Notes: generated by a model from the letters alone, not told the origin. Shown: positions 21,061 to 31,690, numbered from the stretch's first letter. The stretch: DNA of 64,000 bases from Trissonchulus latispiculum (GCA_030248195.1 JASAND010030285.1:27312-91311), one strand, 5' to 3'. A program made the numbers and translations.

Positions 21061-21425
21061 TTCAAACCTTAACTAGCTTTAACTTTCTCATATGTATTAT
21101 CAGCTTACGCATCCTCTGAACGCTAACGGCTGACCCCCCCCCCCCAGCAGCATACAACGTCTGATTAGTACCAAATTAGTCTGATTTGCTAGTCGGGGGG
21201 GGGGTACCTCATCGCTCTTGTTTATATGCTTAAGCTCGAAAACAGCTGCGTGGGATTTTGTGCCTGCTTCGAACTTTAGAACACAAACATAGCGCTCAAA
21301 ATTCTGTGAAGTGATGGGTCTGATTTGCGGGGGGGGGGTGGGCCGTTAGCGAGCAGAGTTTTTGCTCTGATAACATAGAGTGTGCCTAGTGGCACACTCT
21401 TATATTATGTACTCTTGTTAGTACC
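21060..21425. mobile_element. Hairpin MITE, family H, copy 2
   Basis: AACGGCTGACC followed by a C-run near 21126, a G-run in the middle and a second G-run followed by GGGCCGTTAGCG near 21345. The right end ACACTCTTATATTATGTACTCTT matches the right end of copy 3. The interior GCTCGAAAACAGC is shared with copies 1 and 4. More diverged than copy 3. Confidence 0.6.
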
Positions 21426-21429
21426 AAAC

Positions 21430-22340
21430 GACATACAACGACATAACTGATAACTAGTTAATCATTTATTGTCTTAAACGTTCTATTAAAAGAATAATAA
21501 TACAATAAATGTTAATTTTGAAAGTTCCCAAGTAGTTTCAGTTGCTGTTTTTAAAAAGTTTGTTTCACACATTCATGCGGCGATGTATAATCATACTAAC
21601 TGAAACCATTGTTTTGCCAATAAATGACAGCGATACAATGAGCAATATTCTCCTTTGTGACCAGGGCGATAAGAATGAAAAGCACACAAGCAGCAATCTT
21701 GAGGAGAACTCAATAACTTGAAATTAGGAAAACCATATTCTTCGACATTCTTAACAAATCTTGAAATGCCACATGCATGGAGCAAAGATTTTACTAGCCT
21801 CGTCTGACACACCCTTTCACCAAAATCCGATCAGGATTGTTAAGAGAAATGAAATCTAGCAGATGCACTTTCACAGTGGACCATTTCGTTAGTCCAGCAG
21901 AGCTACCCCAGACTAACCCATTTAATTTTGTAATAAAATTGATCGTTCTTTTTTCTTTATTAGTTAAGAGTGACCACGGTACGGGGCACGAACTCGAAAA
22001 TCCAAAGTTTTCTCCCTGGTGTTAGAATATTTCAGTGCACCCACTTCCAGAGTTACATCTCCAATTCTATGTATTCTGACGTAAGACAAGCAAACTATCA
22101 CTAAGTTTTCAGAAACAGACATTTGTGAAACTTGATGAACTGTTGATAATCATAACTTGGTATGTCTATAAATATACCATACCCTAACGTTTTATCAGGT
22201 CCATGAGATCATTTAAACGGTAGAAGTGTTTACTTTACTTGTCTTTTACAAACAAAGTTCAAACAATCACTAAACCAGCTGAAGACTAGCGCTAATACCG
22301 AGAATATTTTTTGTTGCCGACAAAAAGGTTAGAGTATCAT
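21430..22340. other. No gene seen
   Basis: AT-rich with short ORFs lacking domain similarity. None could be supported. Confidence 0.5.
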
Positions 22341-23329
22341 TTAAGGTGGTGATTCCTTTTGGGCACAAATTGTTGGTTGGCGGCACAGATCAGGATGAAA
22401 TTTGGCGAAACTTTCCGAAATACGTTCATTTAGCGTTCTAACACCCTCCGCGCAATCCCGGTTAAAAAATTCGAGATTTCCGGTCAGGGCGGTTTTTCCT
22501 AATTTCTGAAAGCTTGGCAGCAGCTATACAGTTGTGACTATATTCATCTGAAAGATCTCGTTGAGTTTCACATTTTTGCTTTTTAAAGCAAGTTTCTAGC
22601 TTTTCTCTACCGTGAGATATAGCCGATTTTCTTGTTTTGGCGTCGAAAACTTGTCATTTTTGCAGAAATCCAATAATCCAACATTTCTTGAACTACGCAA
22701 GCCGTAAAATCAAACTAAGGGCGTCGATCTGAAGGTCTCATAGGGGCCAATTATCCCACGTATGATCGTCTTCCAACTGCTATCCCGTAGACTGCTATCA
22801 TAAAAAATGTCGATTTTGCAAAAACATGACCAATTTTTTTCCAAAGATTGTGGAGCATTCACCATGCAAGCTGAAGGGCTGCTACATAACAAATGAGTTC
22901 TCCACAAATATACCCAGGGACGTTTTTTAGTTGCCCCGATTACTGCTTTCTAGCCGAAGTAATCGCTTGACAAATTTGGAAAAAGTAGGCAAAATGCAGG
23001 TTACGCACACGTTTCAGCTTATTTCTCCATAACGAAGAGCGATTTCACGATAAATAAAAAATCGTCCCCAGCTATTTGATGGAGGTATCGAATGATATAA
23101 CCGATGTCTGGCGAAAAAATTTACTTGAGTCTGCAAAAAATCTGAAAGATTATACTTCTACTAAAATGTGTTAAAAATGTTTTTGAAAAGCAACATTAGT
23201 TTCATGGTATGCATTAGAAAGAGAAAATGTCAAGCTCCATTTTGATATAAAAATGGCTTCTTAACTCCAAGTAATGAATGAATAATGATGGTGCAAACTT
23301 TTTGTGACCAAAGGGAATCACCACCTTAA
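22341..23329. mobile_element. TTAA-flanked inverted-repeat element (piggyBac-like MITE)
   Basis: The left end TTAAGGTGGTGATTCCTTTT (22341) is mirrored at the right end, AAGGGAATCACCACCTTAA (23311-23329). TTAA stands at both edges, the target used by piggyBac and Sola3 transposons. The 981-bp interior has no transposase sense, so the element is non-autonomous. Confidence 0.72.
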
Positions 23330-23603
23330 ACCGAAGAAGTTAAATCAACAAAAGAGACGCATTTAGAGCTACTAAAATTATCACATTATACAGCAAATCT
23401 TCTGCTAGAGTCTTTGGAAGTTCAAACTAGAAATCCACATAGTAGAACTATATCATATCTTGACGTTTGGAATTATTCCAGAGAAAAGTAAGACATTTGT
23501 TTTTAGCGCTTAGTTTTTTTCTTTTAATATCGAAGATGCTCAATCTTAAATTTTGAATTAGTGTTACACTCATTTGTTCTTAATTTAAAATAACAGCCTA
23601 TTG

Positions 23604-24014
23604 GTATAACCAAGAGTACATAATAACTAAGAGTGTAACAAGCGTCCCACTCTTAGTTATTAGGCTGCAGACATCATCTGCACAATAACGGCCTACCCCC
23701 CCACAACTGAGTACCTGGTGACCCCCCCACAACTGAGTACCAGGTACACAATTGTGTACCAGCACTCGCTTGTATGTTTACATGTTGAAGCTCAAAAGTG
23801 GCCAGCAGCTGATAGAATGTTTTTGGCTTCAACATGTAAACATACAAGCGAGTGCTGGTACACAATTGTGTACCTGGTACTCAGTTGTGGGCGGGGTCAC
23901 CAGGTACTCAGTTGTGGGGGTGGTAGGCCGTTATTGTGCAGATGATGTCTGCAGCATAATAACTAAGAGTGGGACGCTTGTCACACTCTTAGTTATTATG
24001 TACTCTTGGTATAA
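23604..24014. mobile_element. Hairpin MITE, family H, copy 3 (best preserved)
   Basis: A nearly perfect 400-bp palindrome centred near 23812. Ends: GTATAACCAAGAGTACATAA and its mirror. Next inward: ATAACTAAGAGTG, GCAGACATCATCTGCACAAT, ACAACTGAGTACC boxes, and CACTCGCTTGTATGTTTACA at the inner stem. The transcript or single strand would fold along its whole length. ORFs crossing it are mirror images of each other, hence artefacts. Confidence 0.88.
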
Positions 24015-24154
24015 CTAATAATTCGTAACAACCGTAATTAAGAAATGGAAATTCTTTCTATCAAAAATTGTTAGATATCAACCAAATTTTATTTGACACT
24101 TTTAATTCCACGATATTTCACCAGAGTTATAACTGCTTTATTATTTTAGAAGAA

Positions 24155-24550
24155 ATGCTATTCGATGTAGAGTGCGTCTCCTTCACGGGCCTCCACGGTT
24201 CGCAGCTTTTGATTGACAATAAGCCAACCAAGATCACAGAAATAGAAGACTCTTTCTCAAGATGGTTCAGGGCTGCAAGAATTGATGAAGACGGCAATGT
24301 TGCTCCTGAGTCCTATCTGGTGAAACACACGCCACTATCTCAGTTGCGTCTCTCCAGCTATCAAGGGAGAACACTCCCTCATGAAGTCAAAGCGCACATA
24401 CTAGAAAGGAATACATACGGTAGCCTTCAATTGGTTGATTGGGCTATTGTTCCGGGAATCGAAAAAGACCCACGAGACTTCTGCACAATGGTTTTCCCAA
24501 ACTTTATTGATGAAGGTTTTATAACGGCAAGAGAATGGGTACGAAAATAG
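24155..24550 (+). CDS. Unrecognised protein, probable exon
   Basis: From the ATG at 24155 the frame gives about 131 aa of ordinary, complex composition (FDVECVSFTGLHG near the start, LVDWAIVPGIEKDPRDFC near the end). TTATTATTTTAG just before it looks like a 3' splice site, so this may be an exon beginning at 24150. It ends at TAG 24548-24550, followed at once by an ATG in another frame that soon stops. I recognise no family. It lies between a hairpin MITE and a second unrecognised ORF on the same strand. It could be host or part of an unknown element. Confidence 0.45.
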   Translation: MLFDVECVSFTGLHGSQLLIDNKPTKITEIEDSFSRWFRAARIDEDGNVAPESYLVKHTPLSQLRLSSYQGRTLPHEVKAHILERNTYGSLQLVDWAIVPGIEKDPRDFCTMVFPNFIDEGFITAREWVRK

Positions 24551-24642
24551 GGAAGCATGGCTGAGACCCTGGTTAAGCTGGTGACGGTGCCCCTTTACAA
24601 TTTCATTGCAAAATATCAAAAAGATGGTTTAGCCATCGATAC

Positions 24643-25053
24643 TTGTCAGTGTATAAGGTTTTCATTCATGGAAGCCTTTGCACAATTTTGATTCCGGATC
24701 TGGAATCTGTGCTGGAAATTGATTCAGAGGCCCAACTGGTCAACAAATGGATTCTCTGTCCGCAGGAGCTTGTGCCTGATCATGCAAAGTTCAGTGTAGA
24801 TGTCGCCGTGAAGAGCCTGCCCGCTTATCAACTGGGTCAGACCTTGTTTTTTCTAGTAAACAAGACCTACTGGGTCCCTGGTCATGAAATTGATTGGTCA
24901 ATCATGGTGTCGTCCGCTTGCAGAAAATTCATCCTTGGACTTCTCCGACGGAAGAATCAGCTAAGCCTTGAAAAAGTGCCCCGAAATTTTTTAAAGAAGC
25001 AAACGAAAGTTATGCGGAATTTAGAAATTAACGTTCCGAAATGTGATCATTAA
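24643..25053 (+). CDS. Unrecognised protein
   Basis: 136 aa with convincing composition (WILCPQELVPDHAKFSVDVA, then LVNKTYWVPGHEIDW), ending at 25053. The first codon of the open frame is not ATG, so it is probably an exon or a fragment. Just after the stop, the words CGGAATTTAGAAATTAACGT and AAAGAAGCAAAC are duplicated about 55 nt apart. It lies 92 nt past the preceding ORF and may belong to the same gene after a frame change. No domain recognised. Confidence 0.45.
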   Translation: MSVYKVFIHGSLCTILIPDLESVLEIDSEAQLVNKWILCPQELVPDHAKFSVDVAVKSLPAYQLGQTLFFLVNKTYWVPGHEIDWSIMVSSACRKFILGLLRRKNQLSLEKVPRNFLKKQTKVMRNLEINVPKCDH

Positions 25054-25054
25054 A

Positions 25055-25580
25055 GAAGCAAACTAGAGATACACGGAATTTAGAAATTAACGTTCCGACA
25101 TGAGTTCATTGTGAACAATTGAGAATATATTTTGTTTAGCAATAATGGTTTGTCTTGATGAATTTCATAATAAATCTGTAATACCATATTCCTATTTCAA
25201 TACATTAGCTGAAACGTTTCTGAAATTGGATATTTGAATTGTCGTGAAAAACTGCTTTCTTGAACAAAACACTAGAAATGAACCTCCACGAATTAGTCTC
25301 AAACAGCATTGGTTTATTTAACTGTTCTGAAAAAATAAAACATTTTCTATCATACCAAAAATAATTAACAAACAATTTAATTTATCAACGATTCATCATC
25401 TTCATTTTCGTAATATATTCCAACCGGAAAACTGTTTTCGTAGAAGTGACAGTTTGCCCCGTGAATACAACAACCATAAAATAGAGTTAAATGAACGCAA
25501 TAGTTTGAGCAACAATCAGTATTAGTTCTTTCACAAATACCGTGAGTACAACAAAGGGAATGATTATCAGAAAAAAACTT
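25055..25580. other. No gene seen
   Basis: AT-rich spacer between the plus-strand ORFs and the minus-strand zinc-binding ORF. Confidence 0.45.
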
Positions 25581-26450
25581 CTATATGAGATGTGGTGGCA
25601 ACTGAAAGCAGTGGTGCTTACAACTCCACCCATGGTACCGCGAAGCCTGATAGCGAAGACTAGATTTGGAGTGGTAGCCTTGGCAGATACTACAAGCAAA
25701 ATGAGTTTTTGCATGAGTATAAATGTTGTGAAAAGATTTATCTAATTTTCGCTTTCGCGGCTTTTCCAGAATACACATTTTGCATAAATAATTTTTCTCT
25801 GTAGGCTTTTTATTTATCAAAATCTGATGCTCACGTTTCAAACCTTCAACAGTATCCTTTCTTTTGTACTCAGTTTCTTTTAAAGAGTGTTGGATTTCTA
25901 ATGGAAGTCTTCCATAATTTTCGGAGTGGTACTGATGCAGTAACTGCCGTAATCGCTGTGTTTTTGCTTGATCCCACAAACCTTTTGGATGAGATCCAAC
26001 ACCATCAAAGTCAGGAACTCGTTTAAAATGTTGTAACAATCTGATGTACCGTGGACGGACTGCCTGAACAGGTGAAGTTACGCTAAAAGTCTCAACAGTA
26101 GCGTTCTCATTCCTTTGACCCGGCAAAGATAAGTCCAAAGGAGAATCCACAGGATTAAATATGTCTACTTGGTCGGAATTCAGTTGGATTTCAAAAATTT
26201 CTGCAGGGAAATCGTTCAGCCATATATCTAGGGTTTCAGCTGCTCTCACTGGTACTGTTGCTGCTGTTACTGCTGATGTTGTTGTTGTTGTTGTTGTTCC
26301 TGATAGTGATAATGCCTGTGCTGGTGGTGGAAGTGGCTTTGGAGATACCGTTTCAACTGTTAACAAGAACTGCTGCGTTGTAGCATGCTGCAATAGATCG
26401 AGCCCATCATCAAATATTGTACCAGGTACAAAATCATTAAAGAAGTCCAT
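25581..26450 (-). CDS. 289-aa protein with PLDLS motif and Cys/His clusters
   Basis: Starts at a real ATG (26448-26450). Residues 1-100 are acidic and hydrophobic with a (T)n run from an ACA/ACC repeat, like an activation domain. Residues about 125-131 read PLDLSLP, which fits the PxDLS motif bound by CtBP co-repressors. Residues about 190-225 are basic and helical (YKRKDTVEGLKREHQIL). The C-terminal part has CKMC, HIYTHAKTH, CSIC and a later CKHHC, suggesting zinc-binding. It is a candidate transcription regulator. It may be a single-exon gene or carried by an element; it lies between two repeat-rich elements. I do not know its family. Confidence 0.55.
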   Translation of the reverse strand: MDFFNDFVPGTIFDDGLDLLQHATTQQFLLTVETVSPKPLPPPAQALSLSGTTTTTTTSAVTAATVPVRAAETLDIWLNDFPAEIFEIQLNSDQVDIFNPVDSPLDLSLPGQRNENATVETFSVTSPVQAVRPRYIRLLQHFKRVPDFDGVGSHPKGLWDQAKTQRLRQLLHQYHSENYGRLPLEIQHSLKETEYKRKDTVEGLKREHQILINKKPTEKNYLCKMCILEKPRKRKLDKSFHNIYTHAKTHFACSICQGYHSKSSLRYQASRYHGWSCKHHCFQLPPHLI

Positions 26451-26747
26451 TTGTTCAACTTACAACCGTCTGCAAATAGTATAAGTTACAAGTTATAGGA
26501 AAAAATCTGAACTGAAAAAAGCATCACTGTTAAATTCGGTCTGATTTCTATGTTGCTTTCCATAAATTCTGAAAAAGTTCTGAAAGCGTGTTCTGTATTA
26601 GAAATGCAAATCTACTGTAGATAGGGTTGCAAAGTTGAGAAAAGTCATTTAACGGATTTTCTCGAGCATCAGAAGCCGGCAGGTCAAATCCAAAAAAGAC
26701 CCTCGGCTCATATGTCCTCAATATCATAAGGTTTATATACTTTAGTC

Positions 26748-28233
26748 AGAATTTCATTTGTCAGAATGTCACTAGCCAGAATTGTATTTGTCAGAATGTC
26801 ACTAGTCAGAATATTGTTTGTCAGAATTTCACTTGTCAGAATTTCATTAGTCAGAATTTCATTTGTCAGAATTTCATTTGTCAGAATTTCATTTTTCAGA
26901 ATTTCACTAAGTCAAAATTTCATTTGTCAGAATTTTAGTCAGGATTTCACTAAGTCAAAATTTTATTTGTCAAAACTTCATTAGTCAGAATCATGCCACA
27001 AGCCAGAACCTCCCGTAGCGCAGTGGTTTCTTACTGCGCTACAAGTGGAGGATCATGTCAAGTCTAGAGCTTGTATAAAAAGTAAGTTCTAGCACCATAT
27101 TTCAAATATCCCTCCTGGGCAATTTACCGAGATTGTCAAGGGGTGGGTGAACCATTTTTAAAACGCTATCATTCAAAAATTACAGCAGATATGAAGTAAT
27201 TTGAGGTTGATGCTTGTTAGGGATAGACAAAATGTCATTTTAATGAAATAATTTGACTTCCGGACCAACCGGATACTGAGATAATAGCCCACGAAATCTC
27301 AAATTTCAAAGTTCAGAACCGGAAATCGACCGGATATACGATTACTTTGACACCGGTAAAATGAAAGTAGTCTCTCAAATATTCATTGTGCCAAAAACTA
27401 AGATTTTTTATCCGCAATTCCGAGCACCAGACCGGAAAAACCGATTTTTCCGGTTTTTTCTCACCGGATACGACCATAAATCACGCATTTTTGGTCCAAA
27501 TTGGACAAAACTTCGCATATAGACTAATTTCGACCCGCTGAATCTAAAACTTCAAACAGCGAAACTGTACGACCTACCCATCTTGCTGTACAGTTTTTGC
27601 GACCTAGACATCCGGTTACCGGACATAGACCGGATGTGACAGGATTTTCGGAGATGTCTTGGGCCAAGGACCAATGTGCTAGAGTATGAATGAATTAGCA
27701 TTGTCTTTCCGAATCTGAAGCGTTTTTATTGATTTGGCATCCGGTAACCGGTTATAGACCGGATATGGTGGTTTTACCGGATTCTCCTCCTCCTGAGGTT
27801 TCTAAAAATATATACTTTATACAGGCTAACTTCAAAGGTTAACTCAGGACAAGCGCTCACAGTTCGGTTCCAAGAATTTTTTTCAGACTTTAGTTTAGTT
27901 CTATTCGGACTGACTATTTCAGAAAAGTGAATTTCTGACAAATGTTGTTCTGACTTGTGGCATGCTTATGACTAATGAAATTTTGACAAATGAAATTTTG
28001 ACATAGTGAAATCCTGACTGATGAAATTCTGACAAATAAAATTCTGACAAATGAAATTCTGACTAATGAAATTCTGACTAGTGAAGTTCTGACAAATGAA
28101 ATTCTGACTAGAGAAGTTCTGACAAATGAAATTCTGACTAGTGAAATTCTGACAAATGAAATTCTGACTAGTGAAATTCTGACAAATGAAATTCTGACTA
28201 ACGACAGTCTGACAAATGAAATTCTGACTAAAG
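26748..28233. mobile_element. Foldback element with arms made of short tandem repeats
   Basis: The left arm (26748-27010) is an array of 16-18-nt units, TTTGTCAGAATTTCACTAG and variants. The right arm (27925-28233) is the inverted array (GAAATTCTGACAAATGAAAT). The inner junctions, ATGCCACAAG and CTTGTGGCAT, are also mirrored. Drosophila FB elements have this architecture. The 900-bp centre contains pairs of CCGG-rich words and a hairpin at 27008-27051. ORFs along the arms are translations of the array and not genes. Confidence 0.8.
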
Positions 28234-28441
28234 AAAGTAGACGTATCATAACAGGGAAAGAAATTTTGGCAAAATCTACAGTTTTGAGAAATCGATGTTT
28301 AAAGATTGGTCAAACTCAAAAAAGTATTTTGCTTTTCTCGTTATTTTCTGGTTATTATTTGGTTATTTGGTTATTTTACTTGTTTTCCCAAAGAATAGAA
28401 TGCCTATGTTATTAGCTTTAAAATGGTGTACAGATCTTTTT

Positions 28442-29111
28442 CTAACTCCAAAAATTGGGTAAGTTACAGTCTTTCAAAAAATCGCTACACAAAAGCAAAT
28501 TAAAAGGTGTACTTGGACAGAGATCTAGCCATAGAAAACCGTATGCTCGTTCGGATATTGTTGCTTCGTACATACCAATAAACGTTTTTGTTTTTCCTGG
28601 CATAATTTGCGACCCCAAAGTATTAACGCTCCTGAGGTCGCGTCTAGATGTTAGCAAGAAAATATGACAAAATTGTCGAGAAATAGCAGCAGAGAAACGA
28701 GCTCCCACAAACAAGGATTGCCATAAACATAAAACTGTGATGTTTCCATGATGACAATACTTATAACAAATGATAGACAAATTCACTACCCAAACAGGAC
28801 AGTTGGACATCGTCCATAACCAAAGGCATAGGTTCCTCCCTCCGGCCAGTTATCCGTATCGCTTATTAGTGTTTCGTTCAGTCCACTAACAAATGTGAGA
28901 TTAGGAATTTCGGCAGCCATATTTTATCATACAATTTCTTATATACTGAGTAGAAATAAATAATCTTATTAAAAGGTTTATCAAAATTGCTTTTCCCTTT
29001 TAACAATAGACAGGTAAGGTAAGTTTTACCACAGCAGCTGTTTCCCACAAGTAGTATTCTAGCTGGACTAGTTACACACAGAGGATAAGAAACTTCTTTA
29101 TAAAGTGCCAT
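28442..29111 (-). pseudogene. Polinton packaging ATPase, remnant 2
   Basis: 29111-28878 has the N-terminal part with Walker A (ARILLVGNSCCGKTYLT). After a break of about 70 nt, 28810-28442 has the C-terminal part: HHGNITVLCLWQSLF, SRRDLRSVNTLGSQIMPGK and ERAYGFLWLDL. Walker A here is intact, unlike in remnant 1. The Walker B region is lost in or around the break. The protein packages the element's DNA into capsids in intact relatives. It lies directly downstream of the capsid gene on the same strand, as in remnant 1. Confidence 0.85.
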
Positions 29112-29216
29112 CTTATTTAGTAGTACAAGTATGGAAAGTGGTACCTACACTGCCTTATTTATACATGCGAACACTAGTTTAGAATAAGACAAAGTGACGC
29201 AGGCCGCAGGCCTGCT

Positions 29217-29714
29217 TCACTTTGACGGACGGACGGACGCCCCCCCCCCTCCTCTCCTCGGGAAGGGGGGGGGGAAGGTGGAGCGGAGCTGTATTTTGTC
29301 ATATCTAGGAAATCTGTTAGTGTCAAGTGTTAAAGTGACATCAAACTCACCAATTACAATCTTCGTGAGATTTTCGTCAACTTCGTGGTCGAAATAAATG
29401 CGAATGCTGATTTTGCGTTTTGGTATAGGTGTTATGTAATCGCACGAACTTGAAGTCATGTCTGTTATAGTATCCGCTGCAATCACAAAGTATCCATTTT
29501 TAAAATCATCTCCAGTTACGCCTATATCCGAGTTTGCAAAATCTATCCCCCGCATGAGGAAAAAGTAAGCTTGATTGTAGTTATCAGAATCTATGTCTAA
29601 GGAGATACCTTCATTCGTTCGCTGTGTACCTGCAACATAAATTCTAATTTCTACAGGCTCCAAGCTTAATTTATATACAGGTCTGTTCTGTAGAAAAGAC
29701 AGCCTTAATAGCAT
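29217..29714 (-). pseudogene. Polinton major capsid protein, C-terminal half, remnant 2
   Basis: TNEGISLDIDSDNYNQAYFF, then IGVTGDDFKNGYFVIAADT and GEFDVTLTLD match remnant 1 block by block, and the double jelly-roll capsid family. The N-terminal half is absent; the sequence just upstream holds a 20-bp tandem repeat. The C-terminal end runs into a G/C-run-rich stretch (29240-29275) that supplies an artefactual Gly/Pro tail. Confidence 0.83.
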
Positions 29715-29800
29715 TGTTTATGTCCTACTTGTCTGGTTCTTGAATTAGTCAAATTTTAGAATATAATACACGATATAACAGACATAATCGCAAAGAGCTA

Positions 29801-29940
29801 GTTGTGAAAGTAGACTTTTAGTTGTGAAAGTAGACTTTCAGTTGTGAAAGTAGACACCTCAGTTGTGAAAGTAGACGTTTAGTTGTGACAGTAGACTTTT
29901 AGTTGTGAAAGTAGACTTTTAGTTGTGATAAGCGTGTTTA
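29801..29940. repeat. 20-bp tandem repeat, seven copies
   Basis: GTTGTGAAAGTAGACTTTTA recurs at 29801, 29821, 29841, 29862, 29882, 29902 and 29922. It lies where the N-terminal half of the capsid gene would be expected. Confidence 0.92.
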
Positions 29941-30046
29941 GGCGTGATAAGCGAGGTTTCCCTTTGTTGACTGCTTTCAATATCATCCTGAATCAAAAGA
30001 GGGGTTTCCCATGTAAACAGTTCAGATGAACATGTACTTCTAGTAC

Positions 30047-30307
30047 TTACTTTTGGGACACCACTGGCGCCGCCTCCTTTCTTGTTGAAATGGCTTTCTT
30101 TTGCCTACGGTTTAGATTATTCGTACGTCGCCGAGCTGCCACTTTTTGTGTTTTTGGCTTATTACTCTTCACCTTAGGCTTACTTTTCTTTGGATTCTTC
30201 TTCTTTTGTACACGTTTGTTTGTCTTTTTGGCTTTCTTTGACCGTGAAAGTAGCGTTACAGGAATAACTGCTTGTCGTACAATACCGTCAATTAATCTTT
30301 TATACAT
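30047..30307 (-). CDS. Small Lys/Arg-rich protein of the Polinton
   Basis: 86 aa, ATG at 30305-30307. After a short hydrophobic start the protein is a run of Lys, Arg, Asn and Pro (KKAKKTNKRVQKKKNPKKSK and onward). It lies between the minor and major capsid genes on the same strand, the position where Polintons and adintoviruses keep small basic virion proteins. A DNA-binding core-protein role is an inference from composition and place only. The ORF is intact. Confidence 0.55.
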   Translation of the reverse strand: MYKRLIDGIVRQAVIPVTLLSRSKKAKKTNKRVQKKKNPKKSKPKVKSNKPKTQKVAARRRTNNLNRRQKKAISTRKEAAPVVSQK

Positions 30308-30365
30308 ATTTATTGAACAACAAATGCACAGTTTATATAGTGTTCCACACTAAAATGGCATAGTC

Positions 30366-31075
30366 CTATACGATAGGTCTAAAATGCAGCTGACACACAA
30401 CTTTTCCAGATTGAAATATTACTGGGTCTCCATGAGTGTCGATCAACCTGAGTGTGAGATCATCCCAGTGATCTAGACAAACAGTGAAATAGTCACGAAT
30501 AGTAGGGGTTACCTCGATAACATCATATGATTGCTGGTTGGAACTCAATGTGACTGGTATGACAGCCAAAATTTTCTCTGATGAATTGTTTAAAAGCTGG
30601 CGTTCAATAAACGAGCATTCCAAATAAATACAGGGCATATGCTCCATTGGATTAAGAATTTTATACCCTATTACTTCACTTTCGATAGTACCGTCACGAA
30701 AGCCTAATATTCGTCTTAATTTCGGAGATATTTCTCTGATCTTATATCCGTGGCCTAGTTTTACTTTAGTACGACTGTTTTGTATACTGAAAAAATATCC
30801 TCTTCATCAACACTTTCATTTAAGGCATCAATGAGCGATTCACCTGTTGGATATAACCCGTGAATTTATACAATAATCCATTCTTCTACCATAGGTGAAT
30901 AATACTCAAAGTGGCATGATACAGAACTTGCATTCGTAAAAGTTGTGGGTAAAACTATTTTCGTTAAGGCTACAGTATGGGGTCTGAAAGAAAATGTGAC
31001 ACCTCGAATTAATTCGGCTGATATTTCTCCATGTTCGTTTGGAGTTGCAGATAAGGTTATGAAAAATCCGTTCAT
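30366..31075 (-). pseudogene. Polinton minor capsid (penton-like) protein
   Basis: The N-terminal part (31075-30866) starts at an ATG: MNGFFITLSATPNEHGEISA, then the beta-rich VALTKIVLPTTFTNAS, as in minor capsid proteins of this family. The C-terminal part (30647-30366) has ILAVIPVTLSSNQQ and LRLIDTHGDPVIFQSGKVVC, the RDDTGRPVPFEFGKV-type end typical of this single jelly-roll protein. The middle (30866-30650) is in broken frames with stops. It forms the capsid vertices in relatives. Confidence 0.72.
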
Positions 31076-31313
31076 AACTGTTTAACCAACATTAAATCTG
31101 ACAATATTTATACGACGTAGCTTGATGTACTTTCGTACACTTAAATGATTGAAGATAAACTTTGAACTTGTAGCAACTGGTCCTACCACATTGAAAAACC
31201 TTTAGCCAGACTACTTCATCAAAAATAGTTAGAACTTTGACCTTTTGATAGTGTATATATGTGCACATATCGTTTTTCCTTTAAGCCAGCTCAGTTTTTT
31301 GTGAACATAAAAA

Positions 31314-31556
31314 ATGTCTAAGCCGAAGTCTGCTAAAATGTCAACTAATTCAACAATTCTGTCTGGTGATGGAGATCCCGACACTGTTCCATTATTTCCA
31401 GACTTACCCGACATTCCAACAGCACCTGCTGTTCCAGACGTACCTGAAGTTGCCCTTCCTCCAGGGTTCATTCCTATTGATGACTTGCGCCTAATATTTG
31501 GTAGATTTATTTTTACTGAAAGAAGTCATAACATAGACATTTTTCTATCGTGCTAA
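31314..31556 (+). CDS. Pro/Asp-rich 80-aa ORF in the Polinton
   Basis: Starts MSKPKSAKMSTNS and contains a PDLPDIPTAPAVPDVPEV stretch, then a hydrophobic end (LRLIFGRFIF). It lies between the divergent capsid block and the integrase. The opposite strand reads as a Gly-rich collagen-like shadow. The direction and reality of the gene are uncertain and no family is recognised. Confidence 0.3.
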   Translation: MSKPKSAKMSTNSTILSGDGDPDTVPLFPDLPDIPTAPAVPDVPEVALPPGFIPIDDLRLIFGRFIFTERSHNIDIFLSC

Positions 31557-31605
31557 GGATGCTAGCAGACAACATTTTCAAACGGATCAACAGGGGAAAT
31601 GTCTT

Positions 31606-31690
31606 CAATAATAAATAAAATAAATAAATAAATAAATAAATAAATAAAATATAATAATTTAATAAAAATAAATATAAATACTTGCATTGT
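31606..31690. repeat. (AAAT)n microsatellite
   Basis: A run of about a dozen AAAT-type units just upstream of the integrase start. Confidence 0.9.

Noticed and set aside
23674..24018. Near-identical ORFs on both strands
   Set aside because: Caused by the palindrome of hairpin copy 3.
26766..26984. ORF of repeated VRISFVRIS
   Set aside because: Translation of the short-repeat arm of the foldback element; the mirrored ORF at 27914-28249 has the same origin.
31229..31471. Minus-strand Gly-rich collagen-like ORF
   Set aside because: Looks like the shadow of the Pro/Asp-rich plus-strand ORF; composition bias only.
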